In this document: positions 48,786 to 57,481 of the stretch, piece by piece
How positions within the stretch are numbered: the first letter of the stretch is position 1
Layout: the number at the start of each line of letters is the position of its first letter
Source of the DNA: JAXLWB01 sp046328715
GTDB lineage: Bacteria > Chloroflexota > Anaerolineae > Caldilineales > Caldilineaceae
Assembly: GCA_046328715.1 (NCBI GenBank)
Contig: JAXLWB010000022.1
Coordinates: 89,174 to 153,173 of the forward strand
DNA length: 64,000 nucleotides
Direction of reading: 5' to 3'
Notes under the pieces: generated by a model
What the model was told of the DNA's origin: nothing
What the model saw: only the letters and a program-made list of their open reading frames with translations
Databases searched by the model: none
Program-made: the position numbers and the translations under genes

Positions 48786-50588
48786 CTAGTGTTTCGCAAT
48801 GTACTGCATGCTTTCGCAGGAGTCATTGCCCCAGTGTGGGCCTGCAATACCGACATTGTCGGGTTTGCGGAAGCAGTCGCCCATCAACCACGGTTGATAG
48901 AGCATCCCATTCCAGCGGTGATCGAGGAAGACACCACCGACATCGTCGACTAGGATCTTTTCAGCATCACGATACATTTGTTCGCGCTTGGCAGGATCGC
49001 TAGTTAATGGAGTAGCTTCATTGACCAACTTGTCGAAATCAGGATTGCTCCAGGAGTGGCGACCACCGGTCAACCAGATACCGAGCATGTTGGACGGATC
49101 CAGGTAGTCCATGCCGTAGGAGATGGCACCCAGGGTGACGCCGGTTGGCTTGGCATTGAGCGCGTCCATGTAGACCTTGCAGTCCTTGTTAGAGACTTCG
49201 ATCTGAATGCCTAAACAATCGGCGATTGAGGCACCCACGGCCTGGAAGAAGGCTTGGTAGGCCGCGTTTTCGTTGCGCAGCCACATTTCCTGCTTGGGGA
49301 AGGTCGAAGGATCGGAAAAACCACCCTCGGCCAGTTCCTTCTTGGCAAGGTCGCAGTCGTAGTTCTGATATTCGTTCAACTCACCCTTGGTCGAAGAGGA
49401 GGGGAAGCCTGGCATCAACATGGCATAGGCAGGCATACCTTTGACTTCGGTCAGCACGTTCTTGACGATCGATTCGCGGTCGACGGCATGAGCGAAAGCC
49501 TTGCGCACATGAATGTTATCGAACGGTGGGTTGAAGGTATCGAAGAGCAGATAGTCGGTGCGGAAGTCGCCAAAGGTGCGGAAGTAGTTGTCCTTCAAAA
49601 CCGGGTCATTCAACACCAATTCGAGATCGGCAGGGGTTAAAGCTTCGTAACCAACCGCTCCAATTTCACCCTTTTGATAAGCTGCAAAGTAGGTAGCAGG
49701 ATCCATGTAGATGCCAATGCGCTTCTTGATGCGAGGAGGTCGATAACCCTTGTAGGTTGGGTTCGCAGCCAAAACAATCTGCTTACCTGGCTCAAAGGAT
49801 TCCAGAATCCAAGGACCGGAAGAAACAGCCGTCTTGAGGTCGGTGTTATAAAGCGGGCCATGTTCCTTCAATGCCTTGGCCTGTAAGGTCCAACCAAACT
49901 TCATCATGCCAGGCATGGGCGGGAAGGGCTTCTGCGTGGTGATTTGGAAGGTCAGATCATCGGGTGCGGCAACGCCCAATTCTTCTGGCTTCATTTCGCC
50001 TGCAATGACTTCTTCCCAGTTCTTGATGACACCATTGTAGAACCAAGCAAAGTCCCAAGCGTGATCGGGTTGAGCCAGATACTGATAGGTAGCAACCCAG
50101 TCATTGGCGGTCAATGGTGTGCCATCCGACCATACTTGGCCAGGGCGGAGGTGGAAGCTCCAGGTCAAACCATCTTCGGAAACTTCCCAGCTTTCAGCAG
50201 CGGCTGGCACAACATTGAAGTTGACATCCAACTCCGTCAGCGGATCGCTGAAGTCGGTGCCAGGGCAAAAGCGCTGATAGACTGTCACTTGGAATTCAAA
50301 AGCAGTCATAGCAGCAGTGTTGCTACAGCCCACATAATCAATCTGCTCATCATACGGCACCGCATCATCTGGGAGCTTTTCGCCGTAGATGGTCATCATC
50401 GGATCAGCATTCGCTGCTGGGGCAGCCGCTTCGGCAGCGGGAGCTTTGGTCGCTTCTGCTTGCGCAGGCGCTGCGGCGGGTGCGGTGCCTGCTGGCGCAA
50501 CACATGCCGACAAAACAATTGCAATCAGTGGCACCACGAACAGTAGCGTTCGCAGCCAACCACCTGTTGTGCTTGGACGCATCAACAT
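48786..50588 (-). CDS. peptide ABC transporter substrate-binding lipoprotein (OppA family)
   Basis: I choose the ATG at 50588 because AAGGAGGA lies 9 bases upstream; the frame opens 10 codons earlier. The 600-residue protein has a lipoprotein signal (LLFVVPLIAIVLSACVA, lipobox LSAC), an Ala/Pro-rich linker and a family 5 solute-binding domain. Typical blocks are SWEVSEDGLTWSFHLRPGQV with WSDGTPLTANDW, the HVRKAFAHAVDRE region, and YRDAEKILVDDVGGVFLDH. It would capture peptides or similar solutes outside the cell for the two permeases. It is the first gene of the opp-cytochrome unit. Confidence 0.95.
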   Translation of the reverse strand: MLMRPSTTGGWLRTLLFVVPLIAIVLSACVAPAGTAPAAAPAQAEATKAPAAEAAAPAANADPMMTIYGEKLPDDAVPYDEQIDYVGCSNTAAMTAFEFQVTVYQRFCPGTDFSDPLTELDVNFNVVPAAAESWEVSEDGLTWSFHLRPGQVWSDGTPLTANDWVATYQYLAQPDHAWDFAWFYNGVIKNWEEVIAGEMKPEELGVAAPDDLTFQITTQKPFPPMPGMMKFGWTLQAKALKEHGPLYNTDLKTAVSSGPWILESFEPGKQIVLAANPTYKGYRPPRIKKRIGIYMDPATYFAAYQKGEIGAVGYEALTPADLELVLNDPVLKDNYFRTFGDFRTDYLLFDTFNPPFDNIHVRKAFAHAVDRESIVKNVLTEVKGMPAYAMLMPGFPSSSTKGELNEYQNYDCDLAKKELAEGGFSDPSTFPKQEMWLRNENAAYQAFFQAVGASIADCLGIQIEVSNKDCKVYMDALNAKPTGVTLGAISYGMDYLDPSNMLGIWLTGGRHSWSNPDFDKLVNEATPLTSDPAKREQMYRDAEKILVDDVGGVFLDHRWNGMLYQPWLMGDCFRKPDNVGIAGPHWGNDSCESMQYIAKH

Positions 50589-50797
50589 AGATTCGTTCCT
50601 CCTTGAACTTACATTCAATTTGTTTGAGAAATTTGAGTTGCTTTGAGTCTCTAATGAAACCTGAGAGGCCGTTGTCCATTGTATACCGGATCGCCAAGCA
50701 ATGCAAACGGAAAAATTACGAAGAATACAAAGACTATTTCTTTCGACTCTTTTACTTGTGTGATAAACTAACTGGTTGACAGGAAAAAGCTATTTGG

Positions 50798-50818
50798 GAG
50801 ACGCCAACTTGGCGTCTC
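50798..50818. repeat. 8-bp hairpin in the leader of the PRTase gene
   Basis: GAGACGCC, loop AACTT, GGCGTCTC: a perfect short hairpin 25 bases upstream of the PRTase ATG. It could be a leader structure or a remnant terminator; there is no T tract worth noting. Confidence 0.5.
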
Positions 50819-50843
50819 TGTTCATGTTTGGTGGGAGTCTTCC

Positions 50844-51395
50844 ATGAGTTACGATGGCCGCATCCATACTGTGCGTATCGGCAATGTGACGCGCGAATTG
50901 CCGCTTTTTAAGGTCGCACCGGGGGTGACGATTGCAATTTTTAACATGTTGGGCGACACAGAAGCGGTGGAATCTGCTGCTGAACTGCTTGCCACACGCA
51001 TGCCAACAAAGGTCGATGTATTGATTACCCCCGAAGTAAAAGCGGTCCCGCTCGCCCATGCGCTTTCCGTGCGCACGGGGTTACCTTATGTGGTTGCGCG
51101 CAAAGTGCGCAAACCCTACATGGCGAACTGCCTAGAGGCGGAAGTCGTCAGCATCACCACAGGCAAACCTCAGACGCTCTACCTGGATGGCAAGGATCTT
51201 CCTCTGATTCAAAGCAAAAATGTTGTGTTGCTCGACGATGTCATCAGCACCGGCGCTACCATCCGCGGCATGCGCCTGCTGATGAAAGCCGCCAATGCTA
51301 ACATCGCCGCCGAAATGGCTGTCTTCACTGAGGGCAGCGACGACGACTGGCCCGAAGTCGTTGCACTTGGACATCTTCCCGTATTTACTGATTAA
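50844..51395 (+). CDS. phosphoribosyltransferase family protein (adenine/xanthine PRTase-like)
   Basis: A 183-residue type I PRTase with a clear PRPP-binding loop VVLLDDVISTGATI and a GGGAG site before the ATG. The upstream PPi-loop region is LITPEVKAVPLAHALS, and the hood-like part (YVVARKVRKPYMANC) resembles Apt/Xpt-type enzymes. It would salvage a purine base or act as a purine-responsive regulator; the exact base cannot be told. It starts a run of co-directional housekeeping genes ending with clpX. Confidence 0.88.
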   Translation: MSYDGRIHTVRIGNVTRELPLFKVAPGVTIAIFNMLGDTEAVESAAELLATRMPTKVDVLITPEVKAVPLAHALSVRTGLPYVVARKVRKPYMANCLEAEVVSITTGKPQTLYLDGKDLPLIQSKNVVLLDDVISTGATIRGMRLLMKAANANIAAEMAVFTEGSDDDWPEVVALGHLPVFTD

Positions 51396-51396
51396 T

Positions 51397-51480
51397 AGCA
51401 AAGTTGCAAAGGGGCAGAGTGGCACAGTAAGGATGAGTGCTAACTTATAAACTTTGCAACTCTGCCCCTTTGCAACTTTT
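51397..51480. repeat. 8-nt-word inverted repeat with perfect 21-bp stem
   Basis: Positions 51400-51420 and 51459-51479 are exact complements, built of GCAAAGTT, GCAAAGGG and GCAGAGTG words. The same family occurs at 24394-24480 and 53551-53629. The 3' arm ends 10 bases before the prfA ATG, which has no SD. Confidence 0.9.
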
Positions 51481-51490
51481 ATCCAACCCT

Positions 51491-52567
51491 ATGGCTGATA
51501 TTTTTGACCGTATCCGAAAACTTGCTGATCGCTATGAAGAGATCAACCAATTGATGGCCGATCCAGAAGTGATCTCCGATTTCACGCGCATCAATGAGTT
51601 GAATCAGGAACGCTACGAACTAGAGGAACTCGTCACTGCCTATCAACGTTTTGAGATTGTCCAGAAACAACTCGAAGAGAATCAATTGTTGCTCGACGAT
51701 CCCGAAATGGCGGAATTGGCGGAGGCTGAAATCGAAAGTTTGAATGCCGAATCTGCTCAGCTCGAAACACAAATGAAGACCTTGCTGATCCCCAAGGACC
51801 CCAAAGATGACAAGAATGTCATCGTTGAAATTCGAGCAGGGACCGGCGGTGAAGAGGCAGGGCTCTTTGCCTACGAGTTGCTGCGCATGTACCTGCGTTG
51901 GTCGGAAACTCATCGTTTTAAAACTGAGATTCTCAGTCAGAGCGAAACCGGCATTGGTGGCATCAAAGAAGCGATCTTCGGTGTCAAAGGCAAAGGCGCC
52001 TACAGCAAGCTTAAATATGAATCTGGCGTCCATCGCGTGCAGCGTGTGCCTGTCACCGAGAGTTCGGGGCGTATCCACACCAGCGCCGCAACCGTCGCCA
52101 TGTTGCCCGAAGCCGATGAAGTCGACGTCCAGATCAACGACAGCGATATTCAGATCACGGTCTCGCGCGCCAGCGGCCCTGGTGGTCAAGGGGTCAACAC
52201 CACGGACTCGGCGGTGCGGCTTACGCACATTCCAACTGGTATTGTCATCGAATGTCAAGATGAACGAAGCCAGTTGCAGAACAAAGCCAAAGCCATGCGC
52301 ATCTTGCGTGCTCGTCTGTTTGAGATGGAAGTGCAACGCCAGCAGGCGGAGATCACCGCCTCGCGCCGCAGTCAAGTCGGTAGCGGTGATCGAAGCGAGA
52401 AGATTCGCACTTATAACTTCCCGCAAAATCGTGTCACCGATCATCGCATTAACAAGACTATGTACAATTTGCCTGCCTTTATGGATGGCGATATTGACGA
52501 ATTTATCGAAGAATTAGCGCAATTCGACCAAGCTGAACGCCTGGCTGCGCTGGCAGAAGAGGAGTAG
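51491..52567 (+). CDS. prfA: peptide chain release factor 1
   Basis: From the ATG at 51491 the protein has 358 residues, the normal RF1 length. The stop-codon recognition tripeptide is PVT at 187-189 (the RF1 PxT form, not the RF2 SPF), so it reads UAA and UAG. The catalytic GGQ is at 231-233 (SGPGGQGVNTTDSA). The N-terminal coiled coil spans about 1-100. A frame opening at 51437 is repeat DNA. prmC, encoding the enzyme that methylates the GGQ glutamine, lies 96 bases downstream. Confidence 0.97.
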   Translation: MADIFDRIRKLADRYEEINQLMADPEVISDFTRINELNQERYELEELVTAYQRFEIVQKQLEENQLLLDDPEMAELAEAEIESLNAESAQLETQMKTLLIPKDPKDDKNVIVEIRAGTGGEEAGLFAYELLRMYLRWSETHRFKTEILSQSETGIGGIKEAIFGVKGKGAYSKLKYESGVHRVQRVPVTESSGRIHTSAATVAMLPEADEVDVQINDSDIQITVSRASGPGGQGVNTTDSAVRLTHIPTGIVIECQDERSQLQNKAKAMRILRARLFEMEVQRQQAEITASRRSQVGSGDRSEKIRTYNFPQNRVTDHRINKTMYNLPAFMDGDIDEFIEELAQFDQAERLAALAEEE

Positions 52568-52570
52568 AAG

Positions 52571-52637
52571 AGAGGTCGGAGGGGTGAGGGGTGAGGCTGA
52601 AATTCGTCCAACCTCACCGCTCACCCCTCCAACCTCT
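52571..52637. repeat. 7-nt-word inverted repeat (GAGGGGT family)
   Basis: Positions 52571-52596 and 52612-52637 pair at 24 of 26 places; words are GAGGGGT, GAGGGGT, GAGG. It begins 3 bases after the prfA stop codon, between prfA and prmC. Confidence 0.87.
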
Positions 52638-52663
52638 AATATCTTTCATCCCGTATTAGACCG

Positions 52664-53554
52664 ATGAACCACGTAGAGATAGTTTGGAAGTTGGCACAAG
52701 GCGTGCAAGTGGGGCAGGCGCTCAAATTTGCGACCCATCGTTTCAATGAGGAAGCGATTGAAAGTGCAAGTTTGGATGCACAACTTTTGCTGTCTCATGT
52801 TCTCGGGGTCGAGCGTACCTGGCTATTTGCCCATCATGAACACCCGTTGACACCCGATCAGGCTGAGGCCTTCACTGCACTCATCATGCGCCGGATGCGC
52901 CATGAGCCAATTGCCTATCTGATCAAGCGTAAAGAGTTTTATGGGCTTGAGTTCAACATTGATAATCGGGTCTTGGTGCCACGTCCGGAAACTGAACTAC
53001 TGGTCGATCATGTGCTGGATGAACTGTCACTTTTCCAACATAAGCCGATCTATGTTGCCGATGTTGGCACGGGGAGCGGTGCGATTGCCCTTGCCCTGGC
53101 CGCCAACCATCCTGATGTGCATATCTTTGCGATCGATATCAGCGAGGATGCGCTTGACCTGGCCGAAAGCAATGTGCAACGGCTGGATCAACGCCAACAG
53201 GTAACGCTGCTTTGTGGCGATCTGCTAACACCCCTCAATCAGCAAGTGGATATTATCGTCGCCAATCTCCCGTATATTTCAAGCAATCTCTACGTCACCT
53301 TGGACCCGGATGTGCGCAATTTTGAGCCACGGCTCGCATTGGAATCAGGTCCAGAAGGTCTGGATGCTATTCGCCGTCTCTTGCAACAAGTCGAACACTA
53401 TCTCCGTCCTGGCGGCCAGATCTTTCTGGAGATTGCCCACGATCAAGGCAAATTGGTCGAATCGATGGCTAAGACTCAATTCCCTCACGCTCACTTTATC
53501 CATGTTTACAAAGACTATCATGATCACGACCGCATTGTGCGGGTGAGGTTGTAA
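52664..53554 (+). CDS. prmC: peptide chain release factor N(5)-glutamine methyltransferase
   Basis: A 296-residue class I methyltransferase with a helical N-terminal domain (1-110). The SAM motif is VADVGTGSGAIALAL (131-145) and the substrate-binding motif is NLPY (201-204), where the classic form is NPPY. It methylates the glutamine of the GGQ motif in release factors, and the prfA-prmC order is widely conserved. The start MNHVEIVWKL gives a full-length protein. A repeat hairpin surrounds the stop codon. Confidence 0.95.
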   Translation: MNHVEIVWKLAQGVQVGQALKFATHRFNEEAIESASLDAQLLLSHVLGVERTWLFAHHEHPLTPDQAEAFTALIMRRMRHEPIAYLIKRKEFYGLEFNIDNRVLVPRPETELLVDHVLDELSLFQHKPIYVADVGTGSGAIALALAANHPDVHIFAIDISEDALDLAESNVQRLDQRQQVTLLCGDLLTPLNQQVDIIVANLPYISSNLYVTLDPDVRNFEPRLALESGPEGLDAIRRLLQQVEHYLRPGGQIFLEIAHDQGKLVESMAKTQFPHAHFIHVYKDYHDHDRIVRVRL

Positions 53555-53629
53555 AGAGTCAAAGTGGAAAAGTAAAATTCACTTAACAACTCTGCAACCT
53601 TTGCCACTCTGCGACCCTGCAACTCTTAC
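53551..53629. repeat. 8-nt-word inverted repeat (GCAACTCT family), diverged 5' arm
   Basis: The 3' arm carries GCAACCTTTGCCACTCTGCG then ACCCTGCAACTC words and ends 2 bases before the next ATG, which has no SD. The 5' arm (GAGTCAAAGTGGAAAAGTAA) is degenerate. It overlaps the prmC stop. Confidence 0.75.
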
Positions 53630-53630
53630 C

Positions 53631-54479
53631 ATGTCCTCATCTAAACCCTTCGACCTTGTCATACTCGATCTGGATGGCACAATTATTGATCTCTATCGCC
53701 CCGGCGGGATTTCGCCTGTTGTGTTAGAGTCGATTGCGGCGGTGCAAGCGGCTGGCATTCCCGTCACGATTGGGACGGGACGCACGCTGGCCTACATTCA
53801 CAAGAATTTGCGACACTTAAACATCACGACGCCCGCAGTCACCGTGATGGGGGCGGTCATCGGCAATCCAGCTACGGGTGAGGTGTTGGCCAAGCGTGAA
53901 CTCGAAGTGGATGCCTCCCGCTGGATCGCCGACTTCATGGAGCGTGAAAAACTGGTCTGTGGCTTCTACTTTTGCCACGAGGATGGCAGTTTTCACATCG
54001 CGCAGAACTTCGATGGCTCCAAGTCGCAAGAGTTTTACGATCATGTTATTACCACGCCACGTCTGGTGGGGGTTGATCTCAAGTCACTCTTCAAAATGCC
54101 AGAGCCGGCCTGTCCGATCAAGTTTCTTTCGGTCAACGACTTGGACGAAGGGGCGGATATTGCGCCCCGGCTCCGTCAGGCCATCGGCCATTCGACCACC
54201 ATTGTGCGTACCCATCCAATGCTAGTCGAAGGAACTGCGCTGGGTGTTGACAAAGGCGGCGGTTTGCGCCAACTCTGTGATCTGCTTGACATTGACATCG
54301 CTCGGGTTCTCGCCATTGGTGATGCCGATAATGACATTCCAATGCTAGAAGCTGCCGGTACAGCAGTGGCGATGGGCAATGCCACCCCCGGCGTGATTGC
54401 CGTTGCCGATTGGGTCGCTCCTTCGATCCACGACGACGGTGCCGCGGTTGCCCTGCGCAAGTTTGTGCTGGAAAGGTGA
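53631..54479 (+). CDS. HAD-superfamily phosphatase, Cof type
   Basis: From the ATG at 53631 the protein has 282 residues. HAD motif I is LVILDLDGTIID (nucleophile and acid Asp), motif II is TIGTGRT, motif III lysine lies near GVDKGGGLRQL, and motif IV is AIGDADNDIPML. The C2-type cap inserted between motifs II and III is typical of Cof/YbiV sugar-phosphate phosphatases. The 10 residues available upstream of the ATG derive from repeat DNA. It ends the prfA-prmC group; the tandem repeats at 54.5 kb follow. Confidence 0.93.
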   Translation: MSSSKPFDLVILDLDGTIIDLYRPGGISPVVLESIAAVQAAGIPVTIGTGRTLAYIHKNLRHLNITTPAVTVMGAVIGNPATGEVLAKRELEVDASRWIADFMEREKLVCGFYFCHEDGSFHIAQNFDGSKSQEFYDHVITTPRLVGVDLKSLFKMPEPACPIKFLSVNDLDEGADIAPRLRQAIGHSTTIVRTHPMLVEGTALGVDKGGGLRQLCDLLDIDIARVLAIGDADNDIPMLEAAGTAVAMGNATPGVIAVADWVAPSIHDDGAAVALRKFVLER

Positions 54480-54488
54480 AAGCGCGCT

Positions 54489-54671
54489 CATCAGAACCAC
54501 GCACGTCAGTAAGGGGACAACCGTACGCTAACGCTAACGGCTCTGAAGCACATCAGAACCCCGCACGTCAGTAAGGGGACAACCGTACGCTAACGCTAAC
54601 GGCTCTGAAACACATCAGAACCCCGGATGTGAGTAAGGGGGTAACCATACGCTGACGCTAATAGCTCTGAA
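54489..54671 (+). repeat. three tandem 59-nt TCAGA-ended elements, 62-nt period
   Basis: Units start at 54489, 54551 and 54613. Each runs from CATCAGAACC through GCACGTCAGTAAGGGG and CCGTACGCTAACGCTAACGG to GCTCTGAA, with 3-nt joints. The ends are imperfect inverted repeats (TCAGAACC/GGCTCTGA). Units 1 and 2 are almost identical; unit 3 has diverged (GGATGTGAGTAAGGGGGTAA). Relatives: 10247-10314 (inside a gene), 30769-30832, and the GTCAGCGTACG arms at 61959-62016. Confidence 0.92.
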
Positions 54672-54760
54672 ATGCACCGTCGCACCCCTAGAAACATGCA
54701 AAGTCGTAGCGATCATGCTATACTCGGAAGATTAGCGAAAAAATGTTGTTACCTAATAGG

Positions 54761-54827
54761 ACTTACGCACGGGTCGATTCAAACCACCAGAAATTAACCA
54801 AACTTCTTGGTGACATGCGGAAGTTCT
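54761..54827. repeat. CTTACGCA-ended element, second copy
   Basis: ACTTACGCACGGGTCG (54761-54776) and GACATGCGGAAGT (54812-54824) correspond to the two ends of the element at 48633-48693, with a similar spacer length. Pairing between the ends is weaker here. Confidence 0.55.
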
Positions 54828-54953
54828 AAACAGGGTTGAAAGAGCTGACAGTTGTTCATTTTTGGTAAAATGATCGCTTCCTGAGAAAACACTGATCAGG
54901 GATTGATCCGTGTTTACAAATGCTGTTTGAAATAATTCCAAAAGAGGGGATGT

Positions 54954-56606
54954 ATGGCATTAACGATTACGCGCGAAGAGCGAGAAAATCGCCAACTGGT
55001 GTTAAACGTCGAAGCGCCAAAAGAGCGCGTTGAAAAAGAACTGCAAAAAGCAGCAAAGAAAATCTCCAGCCAATATGGAGTTCCCGGATTTCGCAAAGGC
55101 AAAGCGCCCTATTCTATGGTAGTGCGCACCTTCGGTCTGGCCAATCTCTACAGCGAATTCGTCGACAACCTCGGCCAGGAAATGTACAAGGCGGCGATCG
55201 ACCAAGAGAAGATCGAACCCTACGCCATGGCCCAACTGGAAGATATCCAGATGGAGCCTACGTTGACCTACAAGTTGGTGGTGCCGTTGGAGCCAATCAT
55301 CGAGTTGGGTGATTACCGTAGCCTGCGCCTGGAACCGGATGCGCCAACGATTGATGAAGAACAGGTCAACCAGCGCCTTGAGCAATACCGTCAACAGTAC
55401 GCCGATTGGCGCGATGTGGATCGCCCTGCCCAATATGGTGACACCTTGAGCATCGACATTACGAGCAAGATCACGGATGAAGATGTCACCGTACTCGATG
55501 AAAAAGATTGGGAAGTGACGTTGGACGAGGAGAATCCACTCGAACCTCAGGGTCTGGATACTGAACTATTGGGCATGTCGGTGGGTGACAGCAAAGAATT
55601 TGACATCGCCTATCCGGCAGAAAGCCAAAGTGTCCATGCTGGCAAGACGGCACACTTTATCGTCACGATCAATAAGATTCAAGCTTATGAGAAGCCTGAA
55701 CTGGATGATGCCTTGGCACCCCTGGTCGGTCCCGATTTCAATACTTTGGAAGACCTCAAGGCCAATATCCGCAACTCGCTGGCCGAGGTGGAAAAGAGCC
55801 GACTCGATAATGAGTTTGTCAACAAGGCATTAGATGCCGTTGTCGAAGCCAGCAAACTGGACTATCCACCGGTGGTGGTGGAGGACCAGATCGACGGGAT
55901 GGTGCAGGATCTTTCGGCACGCTTGCGCCAAATGGGCATCGATGATGTCAACTGGTACTTCCAGCAGATCGGTCAAACCGAAGAACAGTTCCGCGAAAGC
56001 ATGCGCGAAACGGCCACTCAAATTGCACGCCGCAACTTGGTGCTTTCGGAGATTATCCAAAAAGAAAAGTTGAATGTGAGCGACGAAGCACTCGAAGAGC
56101 GCATTCGTCTGATGACTGCAACCGAACGTGAGGATCAAAAAGAGCAAGCCGAGCGGATGGCAGAATCCTTACGCAGTGGCTCGGCCCGCCAGATTCTGGT
56201 CAGCCAACTCCTGCGCGAAGCTGGCATTGATCGCTTGCTTGCGATCGTGCGCGGCGAAGAAGTGCCCGAACCTGGCAGCGAGACCGGCGAAGAAGGATCT
56301 GCACCTGCCGCTGATGAATCCACCGAACCAACCAGCGAAGCCAAACCGGATATCGTCGTCGTGGATGATCTCACGGTGATCGAAGGCATTGGTCCCGTTA
56401 TCAATCGCCGCTTGCACGAATCGGGTGTAAAGACATACGCTAACTTGGCCGAAGCCAGTGTAGACGATCTAAAGGCAATTCTGGTCGCAGCCAATCTCAA
56501 CATTCACGATCCCACCTCCTGGCCCCAGCAAGCTAAACTTGCAGCCGATGGCAAGTGGGACGAATTAAAGGCGCTCCAGGAAAAACTAATCGGCGGTCGT
56601 GCCTGA
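54954..56606 (+). CDS. tig: trigger factor with C-terminal helix-hairpin-helix domain
   Basis: A 550-residue trigger factor (usual length 430-450). The N-terminal ribosome-binding domain includes VPGFRKGKAP, close to the GFRxGKxP signature. The FKBP-type peptidyl-prolyl isomerase domain is at about 155-245 (AQYGDTLSIDI, KTAHFIVTINKI) and the helical C-domain at about 260-435. After an acidic linker (430-463) comes an extra domain at 464-550: a helix-hairpin-helix (VIEGIGPVINRRL) plus a Trp-containing helical end (HDPTSWPQQAKLA). That fold often binds nucleic acid. The neighbouring clpP and clpX give the widespread tig-clpP-clpX order. A GAGGGG site precedes the ATG. Confidence 0.96.
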   Translation: MALTITREERENRQLVLNVEAPKERVEKELQKAAKKISSQYGVPGFRKGKAPYSMVVRTFGLANLYSEFVDNLGQEMYKAAIDQEKIEPYAMAQLEDIQMEPTLTYKLVVPLEPIIELGDYRSLRLEPDAPTIDEEQVNQRLEQYRQQYADWRDVDRPAQYGDTLSIDITSKITDEDVTVLDEKDWEVTLDEENPLEPQGLDTELLGMSVGDSKEFDIAYPAESQSVHAGKTAHFIVTINKIQAYEKPELDDALAPLVGPDFNTLEDLKANIRNSLAEVEKSRLDNEFVNKALDAVVEASKLDYPPVVVEDQIDGMVQDLSARLRQMGIDDVNWYFQQIGQTEEQFRESMRETATQIARRNLVLSEIIQKEKLNVSDEALEERIRLMTATEREDQKEQAERMAESLRSGSARQILVSQLLREAGIDRLLAIVRGEEVPEPGSETGEEGSAPAADESTEPTSEAKPDIVVVDDLTVIEGIGPVINRRLHESGVKTYANLAEASVDDLKAILVAANLNIHDPTSWPQQAKLAADGKWDELKALQEKLIGGRA

Positions 56607-56748
56607 TAACGTTCCATCGGGACATCTGACTTTAGACTCTAACACAACGCAAACATCTAATTGAGTCTTGCTTACAGTAGAGTTTGGTGAACTCGTTTTA
56701 TGGTTATCTAAAGTTACCAAATTACCAAACACCAAACATGAGGAAGCT

Positions 56749-57477
56749 ATGTCAACTATTCCAAATTTTTCCCCCAATTCAATGCCATTCGATCCAATGG
56801 CGATGGTCAATCCAATGAATGTTGTACCGATGGTCATTGACCGCCAGGGCAGCTACGAGCGTGCTTACGATATTTACAGCCTTCTGCTCAAGAATCGTAT
56901 TATCTTCCTAGGTACGCCGATCAATGATCAGGTTGCGAACTTGATCGTCGCACAATTGCTCTACCTGAGCAGCGAAGATCCAAACCAACCGATCAACATG
57001 TACATCAACAGCCCGGGTGGTAGCATCTATGCTGGCTTGGCGATTTACGACACCATGCACATGATCCCCTCGCCCGTCACCACCTACGCCGTGGGTGTGA
57101 CTGCCAGCATGGGAACAGTGCTGCTGGCATCCGGCACCAAGGGCCGTCGCTATGCCTTGCCACATGCAACCGTTCACATGCACCCTGCCGCCAGCGGTGC
57201 CCAGGGCTACACAGAAGATGTGCGTATTGCCTTCCGCGAACAGGAGCGCCTACAAACGCAATTGTTCCACCTTGTTGGTAAACACAGTGGCCACAGTTGG
57301 AAAGAGATCGAAGAGTTCTTCACACGCGATCGCTATATGAATGCTGTCGAAGCCAAAGAGTATGGCTTGATTGACGACATTCTCGGCGACACCAGCACCG
57401 TGGTTGTCATGGGCAAGAACGGCGAAATTTCTTTTGCCGCCCAGAATTTGCTCGAAAGCAAAAACGGAAACCGTTAA
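56749..57477 (+). CDS. clpP: ATP-dependent Clp protease proteolytic subunit
   Basis: From the ATG at 56749, preceded by GAGGAAG, the protein has 242 residues. The catalytic triad is Ser120 (TASMGT), His145 (VHMHPAA) and Asp194 (RDRYMNA), with the same spacing as other ClpP proteins. The N-terminal stretch before VPMVID is about 26 residues, longer and Met/Pro/Asn-rich, and is probably a propeptide removed on maturation. The region after Ser120 departs from the common wording (HMHP instead of IHQP). It forms the barrel protease used by ClpX, encoded 101 bases downstream. Confidence 0.96.
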   Translation: MSTIPNFSPNSMPFDPMAMVNPMNVVPMVIDRQGSYERAYDIYSLLLKNRIIFLGTPINDQVANLIVAQLLYLSSEDPNQPINMYINSPGGSIYAGLAIYDTMHMIPSPVTTYAVGVTASMGTVLLASGTKGRRYALPHATVHMHPAASGAQGYTEDVRIAFREQERLQTQLFHLVGKHSGHSWKEIEEFFTRDRYMNAVEAKEYGLIDDILGDTSTVVVMGKNGEISFAAQNLLESKNGNR

Positions 57478-57481
57478 TTTT

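Larger units (their letters stand above)
54480..54953. other. 474-bp gap between the HAD and trigger factor genes
   Basis: Holds the three-unit tandem repeat (54489-54671) and the CTTACGCA-type element (54761-54827). The rest is AT-rich DNA from about 54830 to 54953 that should contain the tig promoter. I cannot place a convincing -35/-10 pair there. No open frame here looks coding. Confidence 0.65.

Noticed and set aside
54489..54671. Three direct repeats considered as a short CRISPR array.
   Set aside because: The joints are only 3 nt, there are no unique spacers and no cas genes, and relatives are dispersed singly.
54836..54871. A promoter for tig with TTGAAA or CTGACA and TAAAAT.
   Set aside because: Spacers are 24 and 15 nt, outside the usual range, so the call is not supportable.
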